From Psettodes erumei (taxonomy: Eukaryota; Chordata; Actinopteri; Pleuronectiformes; Psettodidae), in contig JAFBJZ010000637.1 in the NCBI GenBank assembly GCA_016785225.1, forward strand, positions 372,001 through 436,000: a DNA stretch of 64,000 nt, given 5' to 3'. Both the position numbers and the translations under genes were made by a program. Positions 25,114 through 36,935 of the stretch are shown here, piece after piece; the first letter of the stretch is position 1; each line of letters starts with the position of its first letter. The notes under the pieces were generated by a model. That model was not told the origin of the DNA. It made no database searches and was given only the letters and a program-made list of their open reading frames with translations.

Positions 25114-26435
25114 AGCATCCTGCGCACCTCTGCAAGGAAGTGTGTGTTTGTAAATGAGTGTGTGAAAGTTTTGTAAGCGTGCGTGTTTGACCACAGCCCC
25201 ACGACACTGACCCCGCCCCCACCCCAAAACTGCCTCCCCACAAATGATGATGATGTCGTTAATCCACGCACTCATGTCAAAACTTCAGTGGACATGGACC
25301 TCAAAGGCCACATATCATTTTCAGTATTTAGCTTTTCGAGGTTGGTGCAGCAGTAGTACACACAGCTTGCAGCAAACACCAGCATACTATGGTGATGCTC
25401 TCACACACAGCACATCATTCATAGGTACAGTTTAGTATCCATCCTTTAACATTGCAAAATGTTCTCACATTCATGCTCCAACACATCATTGTGCATTATT
25501 TGTGCAATTCATTCGGTGGAAAAATCAAAATCCAGCGGTGAACCCGAACCAAAAAGATCTGAAATCTCACTCAGCGGAAAATGTTATAAAATCCCAGTTT
25601 TTCAATCAGGATGACTTATGAGAAGAAAGCTGGCCTGTAGAGCAGGCAGCAATGGGTTAACTTGTGTTTTACAATACCTTTAACAACTGGTGTACTAGAA
25701 TGTACTAGATATTACCTGTGTACTAGGAATAGCATTCAGAGTGTAACATTACCACGCTGCACTCGGTGAAAGAACTCCGAGTTTCTATTTGTATTGTACT
25801 CAATTCAAGTAGAGATAAAAGCAACCGTGACTTCTATCACATTGTGATTTCTTGTGCTTACTTCAGTGTTGATTCAGTTCTGGGTGTTTTTTTGATACAC
25901 TTTTTCTTCATCACATTCCATCCCCTGTTCTTCTCCTCGTGTATTTTGTTCCATTAAAAAAAACAACAAAAAAAAAACCAAGGTGAAAATAGCTTCTAAA
26001 AAATGTAGAATAAACCATGTATGTTTTAAACAGAAGCCATTCCCAAAGATTTATATGCATGCTCTTATTTTTTTTTCCTTTCGACTTGAACCTGGTGCTT
26101 TCTGGAATCTCTTTGTATCGCTGTATGTATGTCTCTCTTATTGTTTCCCTGCCATTTATTTCTTTTTTATTTCATTTAATTTCAAGAGTAGAGACAAATT
26201 GGAGGGTGTGCATGTGGACTGGCATGCCCACAGCACCCATGTTGGTGAGAATGTTGTATAGATGCTGTATATAAATGCTGTATAAAAAAAAATCTCTCAT
26301 CACTTAAAGGCACAAGCACTTACCATAGCTCAGACTTAATATATCAGCAACAAAGGTGTTTCTCCTTTTTTTCCCCCGGAGCAGGGGCTCCAGCTAAGGT
26401 GTCCTGAACAAAATAAAAATACTAATGGAAAAAGT
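25114..26435 (+). other. dcn 3' untranslated region
   Basis: Non-coding sequence after the dcn stop. Candidate polyadenylation hexamers are ATTAAA at 25953, AATAAA at 26009 and AATAAA at 26412. An A-rich stretch at 25953-25980 could mimic a poly(A) tail in cDNA priming. The real end needs transcript data. Confidence 0.6.
26412..26417 (+). terminator. Candidate dcn polyadenylation signal
   Basis: AATAAA 1.3 kb after the stop. A second AATAAA at 26009 and an ATTAAA at 25953 are alternatives, so several 3' ends are possible. Confidence 0.4.
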
Positions 26436-27299
26436 AGAAGTTTTTGATGGTTGTAATGACCAGAGCTTGAATATTATCAGTGATGTGAATGGATATTTGT
26501 GCCCACTGCTCGCTGGATGGTACCGCAGCAACCACAGCACAAATGCAATTGGGTAGCGGCTTCCCGGCGAACAGGGTCAAGAGGAGGCACAGGTAAAATG
26601 TGCTGAGAAACAGGTGAGAAACCTTCACTTACACACAAGAAACACATGCATAATGTGAAAGTGCTATATCTATCAAGATGCAGTACTTATGAATGATAAA
26701 AAAAGACTGTCAAAGACTTAAAAAGTAAAAGCAGTAAGGCTGCCTTGAATGACTTCAAGATATTTAAACGCTTTAACAATTTGCTGTCTTTAAAGGCATA
26801 TTTTTGCATAGTAATGCCGTTTATGTTAAGGATCTGTCAAGTGAAATGCAATCACTCAGATATTTAATCTTAGATATTTTTCAAAAAGGGTTCAAACCAG
26901 CTGACAACTGCATTTGGAAATAATTCACTTGAAAGAAAAGAAAATGCACATCTTTTAGATTTAAACACATTTCAGCCTCATGGGTACTTTTCAAGATCAT
27001 CAATCATTTTCACTTTTATCAGGCATTTTTTTGGTTTCTTTGAACAAAGCTCTGCTCTCTTGTCATCTGGTAACAATGAGTCCAATTACATACGTTGCAG
27101 CACATCATCAAGACTACTCCACAGTTGTGTCAAAGAGTAAACCCAGATTGGATTTTTCTTCTGTGTCCAAAAACTTCTTACACACTGGAGTGTCTTACCT
27201 ACCTTTTTTTTGGCTTTAATTAAAATGGCTTTGTAAAATTTAATCAGTGACACTGTCCTGTTATAAACACCAGGCTCACAAACGAGGTCCTAGGTCCAT

Positions 27300-27650
27300 T
27301 CTCAGCATGCATTTTCAAGGAGTCAGGGAAAAACCTGGACAGGTTGCCAGTCCAGGACGTACTATATGGATTTACAGGGCATATGTCCATCTCTCTCTCT
27401 CGCTATCCCAATACATATATATATATATATATATAAACATATAGACACATAAACAATACATGCAACAAAATGAGTTCAGAGTCTCCAGCCCATCACGTCT
27501 TTGGTTTGTAGGAAACCGGAACCCCTTGAGGTAACCACATGGATACAGGGAGAACATACAAATGCCACAGAGCCTATCAGCTTTGATAATATACCATTGC
27601 AAGAAGACAATATGAATCACCAAACCATTGTACCACCTCATTCAGGTCCC
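27300..27650. repeat. Fossil teleost retroelement fragment
   Basis: The segment has the ordered phrases 'aacctggacaggttgccagtcca', 'acacataaacaatacatgcaac', 'gagttcagagtctcc', 'catcacgtctttggt', 'aggaaaccggaacc' and 'acagggagaacatacaaatgcca'. These match, with decay, a common teleost repeat tail that I associate with LINE/SINE families. An (AT)n run at 27414-27434 interrupts it. The exact family needs a repeat library. Confidence 0.6.
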
Positions 27651-30600
27651 ATGTTGAGCAAAAACACTTGGTCGAAGTGTTTAAAAGAAAATGAATTCAC
27701 TTCTAGTTACCTCTGCAGCCTCTAATTAAAACTGATGGGTTTTGTGGACTGAGGTAAAAAAAAAAAAAAAAGAAAAACATTTGCACAAGGACTGTTTATG
27801 GCCTGTGAGCCACCAGTGATTTATAGTCCTTCAGTCATTTACAGTAATGGGAATATTTAGGATAAAGAAAAAGCTCAAGAGCTCAAGACATGTTGTGGTT
27901 TAGACTAAAGCAGGTTGTTCAGCAGTCCATGCTCATGACAATCCAGATTTTCTTACTTTGTCCCTTCACACACTTACAGTATTTCACAGAAGACTGTGTG
28001 AAATCTCATGTGACAAAATCAAATTTAAGAATTGATCAGTCATGTTTACTTTTTAAATTTACATCGTAAAATATGGTCAAATATAAAACCATTTACTATT
28101 ATACTTTTACCCTACCTTTGAGTCAACTATGTTTTAACTATCTTTTTTTTTGACTAAACACTGCTGTTAGTCAACCACAAAAATGAGAAATGTGAGATAA
28201 ATGGATAGCAATAAAATAGCATGTGGAAGCAGATTGATTACTGAATGTGTGCTAGGAGAAATAAAAAGGTAAGCCAATATTTTGATGACTTTATCATGTA
28301 TTCCCAAATTCATTTATACTTTTAATTCATCAGATACAACAGCAGTGAAAGTTCTTACTTTTGAGACTTCATACTAGCTGCCTCCTCCACTTAAAACAAT
28401 AAATGTGGGGGATTGAATTACAAATAATACAAAATAGCCTACCCAAAAAAAGTTCTGAAAGTTTTTTTTGTTTTTTGTTTTTTCAACAAGGACAGACTGA
28501 AAAGCATTAGTGTCTTAGCTCTGGCACTCATCCCAGCACCTCAGAGTGAGTTCAAAACGTAAATGTACTTTGATCTGTTGCCCCCGTGTGGTTGCTATCA
28601 GCACAGCACTTTCTATTTCCTGTCTCACTCCCTCTCCCTGGCATACACAAACACACACATACACATAGTTTAAGTACAGTGCAATTTGATCTCATAGTCT
28701 AATCTTCTCGACCATAAGCACTTAGAGTTATTACTTTAGGCTGTGTGCCAATACCTGTGTATGTCGATGCGTGTGAGCTGACGTGGGTGTGTGCATGTGA
28801 ACCGGTGCGGGTGTGTGCGAGTATGTGTGTGTGTGTGAGTACATGTGAGAAGAAAATTTGTTGAGTAAAAAAGTGTGTTTCCATGAATTTAACTCAGAGC
28901 ATACTTGCACACACACTCATTGCTTAGCATTTGTGGTTTCACGTGCGTGAAATGTGTTTGAGTGTGTCCGTATCGGTGACACTTAAGCATCCAAAAGTAA
29001 CCCGAGCTGCTTCCCCATGTCAAGCAGAGAGTGTTGTTTCCCGCCAACAAGCAGATGTGCTGCAGGTTCTCGCAGTGATGTTTCAATCTGCTAAAGCCTA
29101 ATATTAATCAGATGTAGCCTGCACCCAAACACATGGGATTATACCTTTCTGACTGACTGAAATGTGATATGAAATTCCCTAATCAAATCCTCTTGTCAAC
29201 ATCTCAATAAAGGTGTTATTCCTGTGTATAAGATATTCCATACGAAAACAATACATCAGCTGGCCCCGTTTACACAATATCCCTTTGTCGGGGTTTGTAA
29301 AAAATTATATGGTATGTCCATGTGATGCAGGTGGGAGACAGATCTTCTCATCTGATTTTAGTTGCCAGTCCACTCCTGCAGCACATGTTAGCCCATGAGA
29401 CAAGGTGAGAGAAACGCTTGGCCTGCCTGGGGATGAGTGTTTAAGCACAGTTCTTTACCACATGGCCACATGGTAGGAACAGAAGGTGGTGTCTGGGTGC
29501 TGTCTGAGATTTTATTAGAAGCCTCTGTGTGTCCATGCCAAGAAGTCCAAGAATATCCCCATTTGCTAATGTGCTTGCTTGGAGCTCCATCTGTGCTCTT
29601 ATGTCGGAGCATGTGCCTGTGTGTCTCAGTTGTAAAGTTGTTTGTTTTTTTTCTCATGTGCTCGTATTTATGTGTCTCCGAATGTGTCTTGTATGTGTGC
29701 AGGGAAGACAGTTTTGTACTGCACTTTCACACTGGCAAGATTTTTTTCCATGTGCCAGGTTTTCTTTTTTATGTTTCACCTATGATGTACAGTACACTAT
29801 ATATCCAGTGTTAATTCATTAGTCCTGAAAACCAGTCGTGCAGGGAAGTGGATGTTTTTCCACCAGTCTATGTTTTTTTCTTTTAAAGAATCCCTTCTCA
29901 TAAAAGAAAGAAGGTTCATTTTAACAACTGACCGTATGAACCTCCCTATGCCTGTTAATAAAACACATTCAGTTTACAATAAATAATAACAGAGCCTACA
30001 TGTTTAAAACATTGGTTCCTCTATTACAAAAGATGTTGACAAAACCCAGTGTTTCTTCTTTGCAACTGAGGATTTTTAGTCAAAAATGACTACAAGCTCA
30101 CTAGTAGATTATCATTTGCTCCCACATTTGGTTGAAAAAATAAGTTTTAAAGACATTTTAGATATTTACACACTCAATTTTGAATAAAATATATAAACAA
30201 TTTAAAACATTTTTTTTAAATCCCCAAAATCTTCCCAAGTCAACCACTTTTTATTAAAGTAAACACTTAGGTATAATTCCTCATTTGTATTTAGAAAAGG
30301 GAAATCAAAGGAGTTACTGTTGGGCACAAACAAAGCATTAGGAAAAAAACGTAGAAAGCCAAAGTCTACCATCTGGATTAATGGAAAGGATATGAGAACA
30401 TAAGGCAGACGTCAAGAAGCACAGTGACTAAGCAAGATGACAAAATGTTTGTGTTCCAGCCTCCACTGTGTGAATAGTCTGGAACAGTTTAAGATTGAGT
30501 TCACGCAAAAACACTGCCTTTAACAGAAGAATAAAAAACACACCAACCTCAAAGAAATAAATATTTTGGGCAGTGTGCTGATGAAGGGCAAAAATGTGAA

Positions 30601-31701
30601 CTGCATCAGGACCAGTGGAAAGAACCACCAGAGGATTCTTTTCATCCCTTGTACTGCATTAAGCTAGTTTTTGGTCCTTTCTACACACAAATAAGGCATT
30701 CTGGTCCTTAAATGAAGCATGTATTAACCTAGATTTGCAATTACATGCCTTAAATTAACAAGAAGAGCCAGTGTAACATCAACTCATATTCACTTGTCGG
30801 GGCTGGATAAAGTGCAGTGTATAGTGTTCATGTCCCATGGGTTTAACAGTACCCCTGTCTACTTTTTGTCATGGTCAGTTGTGAAGTTGACAGGACAGCA
30901 GTGCACGGAAATTCAGGCCTTCCAATTTAGAAGCAACCAACAAGGGGACAGAGACAAAAGAAGCTTGATGAGGCATCTGGGCTGCATGGCCCGACATAAC
31001 ACCAGGTGTGGCTCATTAGTTATAATTAAAGACAACCCTCATATTTAATTAGGCCCTGCATCATGCACAAAGTGCATTAGAAAACTAGTGAATATAAAGG
31101 GCTGCTGAGATTCTTGAAACTTTATTTCTACATGTTATACAAACTTCATTGTTTGCTTGTTAGGTGATTTAAGGAGTTCATAACTGACTCACCAGTGCTA
31201 ATGACTTGCTCGCAGGTCTCTGGGGCATCAGCTGTGACTCTGCAGCCATCACTCACTGAATGTCTTACTGACATTCTATGTGAAACACACATAGAAGTGA
31301 ACAGAGGAGCTCTTAAGAGAAATGATTAGAAATGCTTTGTGTACTTGCATGACAGTTTGTTTTGATCCTTAGACTGCTTCAAACCATTTTGAAGTGTAAT
31401 CGTCTACATTAAAGACATTCATTTTTTTCAACCTTATTTTCAGTTTTGTGCAATCAGTCCTATAATTTCAATAATGTGTGAACAATGAAACGACTCATAA
31501 AATTCCTCACAGAGCTGCACTGGATTATCAGACATTGCAACAGTTTTACTAGGATTCTGGTTTTATACAGTAGCTAATATGCAAGTAAAACTTAAAAGCA
31601 AAAAAAACAACTGCAGTTAGTGAAAAAGAGTCAAATAACACTGCATGTGCAAACAAGAACAGCCCACTCAGATTTAGCTAAACTGATTATACGGTGTGCA
31701 C

Positions 31702-31728
31702 GTGTGTGTGTGTGTGTGTGTGTGTGTT
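31702..31728. repeat. (GT)n microsatellite with adjacent G-run
   Basis: GT repeat followed within a few bases by GTTGGGGGGGGGCGGG at 31728-31743. Confidence 0.9.
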
Positions 31729-32670
31729 TGTTGGGGGGGGGCGGGAGTCACAAAGAAGAAATGAATTTCTTTTCTTACATATCTTAGCAAATCAGACGTC
31801 TTGAGTGAGAATGTGAGGAAACACAGTTTTCCACTAACGTGTCCAAGACGGCCTCTTAGAATGGTATGTGAAGAGAGAAACAGACAGCACTGCGACCAAT
31901 TAAATCCAGGCGTCAATTCTCGTCATGCTCTGGCAGCATGATAGATGTCCACCAACAAATGGGAGAAACATTTGGCCATTTTCTCCCACACCCCCTTCTT
32001 CTGCAGCCCCACCTTTAAGATAAGTCAAACACCACCTTGGTCATTTTCATCCATTTGTTTCACTGTTTGTATACTGTAGAGTGGGATAATTGCAGGGTTT
32101 TAAAGTGCTTGGACAAGAAAAATGTCGTAGTGCAAGACTGAAAAGTACAATAATTTACAGCAAAAACATATGGGATCAATTGGATCTGCTTTAACCCACC
32201 TTTCTCCAGACTCAAGACCAGAGGAGAAGAAATGTTTGCGTCAAGTGTTACGCAAGTCTTCTTTGGCAGCCTCATAACCTTTTTTGTCAGATTTTCCAAA
32301 GCCTCATTCACAGCTTGAGAGGTACAGATGAATTTTATTCTTCTTCATAACTGACGTCTGGGCTAAATAGCTTCCAGAGATCGTTTTCACATTTTTCCAC
32401 ACAACTTCTCCTACTCTTTAGATTTTTCCATGCACAGTGTACACTTTGGGGTAATTGTTGTTGAGGACAATTAAATGATCTAGAAAGACATTGTTCATTT
32501 GTAAAGGTCAGAAATGGTGGAAATGTGTAGGTAATATCAACACCATTGTACATTTTTTTGACTTTGTTGTGAAGCAATATTTCTGTGTCCTGTTGCACCT
32601 GCTCTTTGTTAGTTAACCAGAATTTTTACATGATACCTCCCTCGGACATTCATACAGATGACATCCTCAA

Positions 32671-32680
32671 TTTATATGAT
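32671..32680 (+). promoter_or_regulatory. Possible TATA-like element of lum
   Basis: TTTATATGAT lies 20-30 bp before the AGGAAGAAGGAGAC run and about 240 bp before the donor that would end lum exon 1. Position is plausible, but the match is not strong. Confidence 0.25.
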
Positions 32681-32700
32681 GACCTATCTCCAGGAAGAAG

Positions 32701-32825
32701 GAGACTCCTCTCCTCCCCTCCTCCTCCTCCTTTTTTTCCTCTCTGTCTTTCCATCTACTCCTCTCTCACTCTCTCTCCTCCCTCTCCTCCCTCTCTCTCC
32801 TTCTTCCCCTCTGTGTTTTTCTCCA
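32701..32825 (+). promoter_or_regulatory. Homopyrimidine tract at the lum 5' end
   Basis: About 120 bp of almost pure C/T (CTCCTC, CTCTCT and T-runs) just upstream of, or within, the putative untranslated lum exon 1. It parallels the C/T tract at the dcn 5' end. It could be a promoter element or a long pyrimidine tract serving the internal TTTTTCTCCAG acceptor-like site at about 32826. Confidence 0.4.
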
Positions 32826-32826
32826 G

Positions 32827-32911
32827 AGACTTCCAGTTTTTGAACACCACACTGTACTTACCTACTGGCCTTCCACCCCACACACACGAAGAGAGAGAGA
32901 GAGAAGGATAG
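32827..32911 (+). other. lum: Probable untranslated exon 1 of lum (3' end defined)
   Basis: Donor GATAG|GTAAGC after 32911 is strong. Mammalian lumican starts with a non-coding exon, and the coding exon follows 1.1 kb later. The 5' limit is uncertain: either near 32700 with the TATA-like element, or elsewhere. Confidence 0.4.
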
Positions 32912-33983
32912 GTAAGCTTGCATATGGAGGCATGGATTTGTGATTTCCTGTTTGATTGTTCCTCTTTATTTCTGTTTTCCGGATGAGATTATCAGCTGTC
33001 ACTGCTAGGCTTTTGGTCATGGGCTAGTGCTGCTGCACGGAAGGCGAGAGTACCAGAGCATGAAACAAAAAAATATGTTTTATGATTTTCATATTTAATT
33101 AAGAAAAGCAATAGTGATGTGTAAGCCTAGATCTTACATGTTTATATGGATTTAAAGTGCTTTTTTATGAGTGTTTCGGAGATTCTGGTGACTTTAGACT
33201 TTGGAAAATAATCTGTTGCACTTGGATCCAGTGTCTGCATTTTTCATGGGTCTGGAAGTCATCATTCTGGTTTTGCATTGTCTGCAGTGTTGATTTTGCA
33301 CAGTCATGATCCTAAACTAGACTGTCTTTTGTTGCTCCCTCTATTGATTATAAAACAAACAAAATCACAATTTTTACTGTTTCATACATGAAACAGATCT
33401 TAATGATTGGTCTGATATTTATGTATGTGCATATTTTGTATATTTCTGGAACATCTGCATTGCATTATTGCTCCCATTGCTGGATAATGCATCTATGAAG
33501 TTGATAGATGAAGCATTGCATGGAGCAGTGCAGAAAGGTTAAAGCTGTTGCTGGCTGGACACAGACAATAGAATTAAGGACTCAGTAGTCTTCAGTTGGT
33601 TGACATGAACTCTTGACTGATTATATACACTAACACTCAGGGGAGTGGGTGTGGCACTAGGCTATGGTGTGTGCTGGAGGGCAAGACTGATATCTTTTTT
33701 TATTTTGCATCACAGTGCAAATTAGGTTATATTTATTTATTTCCCTTTTATTTTCTTTATTCTAATTAATTAAAGTTTTCTGTTATGAACTTGCTGAAAC
33801 TGTGAAAGTGTCCATTTTGTCACCACACCTATAACTGTAGTAGGGGTTTCAGTAAATCAAGTCCATATGTCTTTTTCTGTTTCTGATTATGAGCTTACAT
33901 TTTGTTGCTCTTGGCTACTCCAACCTCTAACTTTTCTGTATTATTCCCTGTCTCCCCTTCCCTTCTGTTTGCTGGATCCCAAG
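32912..33983 (+). other. Likely lum intron 1
   Basis: 1.1 kb with no supported exon. The acceptor is taken as TGGATCCCAAG at about 33983, two or three codons before the ATG; it is not a strong match, and AAGAG two bases later is an alternative. Confidence 0.4.
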
Positions 33984-33988
33984 AGGCC

Positions 33989-34862
33989 ATGTCTCCTCTG
34001 CGTGTACCCCTGTTGGCCATTCTGGTCAGTATGGCCCTGTGCCAATATTATGACTACGACTACCAGCCTGTTTCCATTCACGGACCCTCGGGGCCCAACT
34101 GTTATCAAGAATGCGAGTGCCCAATACACTTCCCCTCTGCCATGTATTGTGACAACCGCAAGCTCAAGTTTGTTCCCATAGTCCCAACAGGGATCAAGTA
34201 CCTGTACCTCCAAAACAACCTGATTGAAGAGATCAAGGCAGGAGTGTTTGACAATGTTACTGCTGAACTTCGCTGGCTTGTACTTGACAACAATCAGATC
34301 ACCAATGCTAAAATAGAAAAGGGAACAATCGACAAACTCACTGGCCTGGAGAAGCTATTCTTCAGCTTCAACAACCTCACAGAGCCAATCATCCCTCCCT
34401 CAAAGGCCCTTGAAGAGCTGAAAATGATGAACAACAAGTTGACCAAGTTCCCCTCTGGACTCTTGACTGACAAAGAAAATTTGACCTCCATCAGCCTTCA
34501 GCACAATCAGCTAACCTCTGATGCCATTGGGGGGGCATTCAAGGGGCCGAAGAAACTGCTGTCCCTGGACGTGAGCCACAATAAGCTGAAGAAGCTGCCA
34601 GCTGGCGTCCCCAGCTCACTAGAAATCCTCTATGCTGACTACAATGACATTGACAGTGTTGGAGCCGGATACCTGAACAAACTGCCAACGCTGCAGTACC
34701 TTAGGATCTCCCACAACAAGCTGGTCGACTCAGGGATCCCTGCTGGAGTGTTCAATGTGTCATCGTTGGTAGAGCTGGACCTGTCTTTCAACAAGCTGCA
34801 GTCAATCCCTGAGATCAGCGAGAATCTGGAGCAATTCTATCTCCAGGCCAATGAGATCAACA
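33989..34862 (+). CDS. lum: lum first coding exon
   Basis: A single large exon coding the signal peptide, N-terminal cysteines and most leucine-rich repeats. It ends LQANEIN with donor AACA|GTGAGT in phase 1. This large-exon structure is typical of class II SLRPs. Confidence 0.95.
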
Positions 34863-35720
34863 GTGAGTGGCATGCTTTCCAGTAATCATTTTCAAATAAT
34901 CAGATAAAAGCATTGTTCTACTGTCAATGTCTTCATTGATTACTTTCATAAAGGTGCCCTGTGGTGTTTTCTTAAAGTCATGGTGAAGTCAGAGAAACTG
35001 TAGCTTCAGTAATGTAACTCACATCGAAATGAAATACAAAACGGGTTAAGCTATGAGAAGGATTTACAACACATTTTTCAAATGGCCAAGATTTTGCATA
35101 ATAAAGCCCAATACATAGAGGGCTATAAAGAGGGAGACTGAGCTGTAGACTGCAGAACTGTTGGCCTCCACCCACATTGTTAGGTCAAGAGGAGGAGGTT
35201 ATGGGTAAATTAAGTAAATTAGGTCTCAACCACATTCTTGGGAAATGTAAACAGTGTTTTTGCCCACTAAAATCTAAACACACACCTCCTGCTAAAGTCT
35301 AAAGATATTGCTGTGCTACCACTCACTAGCTAACTGTCCAGTGTGTGTTTTATATGATGGTTGCATTAGCATTAGCATTAGCATTAGTCATCACAACAGG
35401 GACCCACTTGTTAAATCATTGTTCTTTAGCACTTCTAGTGGTGAAAAACTCCACATGGTACCTTTGACCCCCAGCATCAGGGGGTTTAAAGGTATAGAAT
35501 GACTGCTAGGTATTTGCTTTTCTTTTAACTTCCATAACTTTCTCTTCATTTGTGATTCCCCACAGAGATTGATGTGTCAAGTTTCTGCAAGTTCACTGGA
35601 CCCACCAACTTTTCCCGTCTGAGGCATCTGCGTCTGGACGCTAACAACGTCACATCACACAGCCTGCCCGCTGACTACAGCAACTGCCTGCGCTTTGCTC
35701 AAGATATTATGTTTGAATAA
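33989..35720 (+). CDS. lum: Lumican, class II keratan sulfate SLRP (2 coding exons)
   Basis: Lumican binds collagen fibrils and controls their spacing; in cornea it carries keratan sulfate and supports transparency. Joining 33989-34862 and 35566-35720 gives 342 residues (human 338). Seen: signal peptide to about C18, an N-terminal Tyr/Asp stretch (QYYDYDY, likely tyrosine-sulfated), the class II cluster C38-X3-C42-X-C44-X9-C54, about ten leucine-rich repeats ending with LRLDANNVT, and terminal cysteines C299 and C332. Six NXS/T sites occur (NVT, NLT, NLT, NVS, NFS, NVT), four of them in repeats where mammalian lumican carries keratan sulfate. The ATG at 33989 is chosen because it opens directly into a hydrophobic leader; the open frame continues upstream, but that part reads as intron. 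Keratocan and fibromodulin are excluded by the QYYDYD start and the C-terminus. Confidence 0.96.
34863..35565 (+). other. lum intron 2
   Basis: 703 bp. It contains a four-unit GCATTA hexanucleotide repeat at about 35363-35387. It ends in GATTCCCCACAG. Confidence 0.8.
35566..35720 (+). CDS. lum: lum last coding exon
   Basis: It starts in phase 1 with IDVSSFC, codes the ear-repeat cysteines and ends FAQDIMFE before TAA. It completes the lumican frame exactly. Confidence 0.95.
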
Positions 35721-36935
35721 GGACATCTGTCAAATGTATGACCTTTCCAGCCCCTACCCTTCCACTATCGTGACACAGCTCAGCCCAAAGCCTTGTGGAT
35801 AAATGCCATATCCCATCTTGTAAAGTACTACTATGTCCTTGCACTTGTGACATAAGTATTTCCAAATCTGGGGTGTAATAATGGCATCTTCAGCAATTAA
35901 AGATACATCTTGAATAAATCTAAAGCGGGGCAATTTTGCAATACAATACATAAATCTGAACAGTTTTTTGTACATGTCCCTCAAATTATACAATTGGATA
36001 GTTAAATTCATTAAGCATCAAAAAGTGTTCCCCATATTTGTCTCTTCTTGTGTTTTGTATTTGTAGATATTCTAATTGTAATTGTTGAATTTTGAGGCCA
36101 AAAAACATTTTTTAAAAAAACAAACTACAAGAGATAATATGAAAAGAAAATTCTGAAGTTCTATTATTACAAATTAATGCTTTGAGTGAGAACACACACT
36201 TTATTCATTCCAAACTTGCATTTGATATTGAATACAGACAGAATGGAGAACGCAATGGCTAAAGTTCTCCAATGTCTCACTTTAGTTGTAGTGTTATTTT
36301 GTCGTCTGTCTTAATGTTCCAGTGTTTAGCATGTATAATATGGGTACAATAACTAATCCATTGCTGTGCAAAGGACCAGCAAATAAGGACTGTGTACTCT
36401 GTGTGTAATGCCTATGTGAGAAATTATGATCAAATGGTAAAATTGCAGTTACATTGCAGTCAAGTTTTCAATATCTTTAATTACTTTATTTAAGGAAAAT
36501 ACCAGTGTTAATTACTTGTGTCTGACATTTTCTACATGAATGATGCTGTGATGTAACTGAGATGACCTGCCACTGATTGACTTCTCCGATTATTTCACAA
36601 GTAGAGAAATTTTAAAAATCTCTAATATCTGTAGGGAAATAACGTTCCAGTTCAGTAAAGGAATAATTGCATCCCATGCAAAATTTACAGATTTATTCAG
36701 AAAGTAGAATACATGACACAAGTTTAAGAAACTGGTATTATCCTCAAAAGTAAATACTTCTCGTATTGAATTCCTTTCTTTTTCAGAAATCGTGTGTCAA
36801 GTTGTTTCTTTGTGTTACTTAATTCCTAGCTCTCTGCTGTCATGCACACTGCTGATTTGTATACAACATTTGCATTACTTGCATGCATCCAATGGTACCA
36901 TTCTTTCATAATAAACTACAGCTTTTGCAGTTAAG
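35721..36935 (+). other. lum 3' untranslated region
   Basis: AT-rich non-coding sequence after the lum stop. AATAAA occurs at 36910-36915, followed by GT-rich sequence (TTGTTACGTTGTTG), which supports cleavage near 36930. Another AATAAA at 37149 is a possible distal site. Confidence 0.55.
36910..36915 (+). terminator. Candidate lum polyadenylation signal
   Basis: AATAAA with a GT/T-rich element 25-45 bp downstream. The alternative is AATAAA at 37149-37154. Confidence 0.5.

Larger units (their letters stand above)
26436..32640. other. dcn-lum intergenic interval
   Basis: 6.2 kb without a supported gene. It holds a degenerate teleost repeat at about 27300-27650 with (AT)n at 27414-27434, an imperfect GT run near 28780-28845 and (GT)n followed by a G-run at 31702-31741. 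Regulatory elements for lum could lie here; none can be named. Confidence 0.6.

Noticed and set aside
33902..33988. Upstream extension of the lum frame
   Set aside because: It begins at a non-ATG codon and lies in the pyrimidine-rich intron end. ATG 33989 opens a typical signal peptide.
35363..35387. GCATTA repeat as a CRISPR-like or regulatory array
   Set aside because: Only four direct hexamers without spacers: a short microsatellite in a lum intron.
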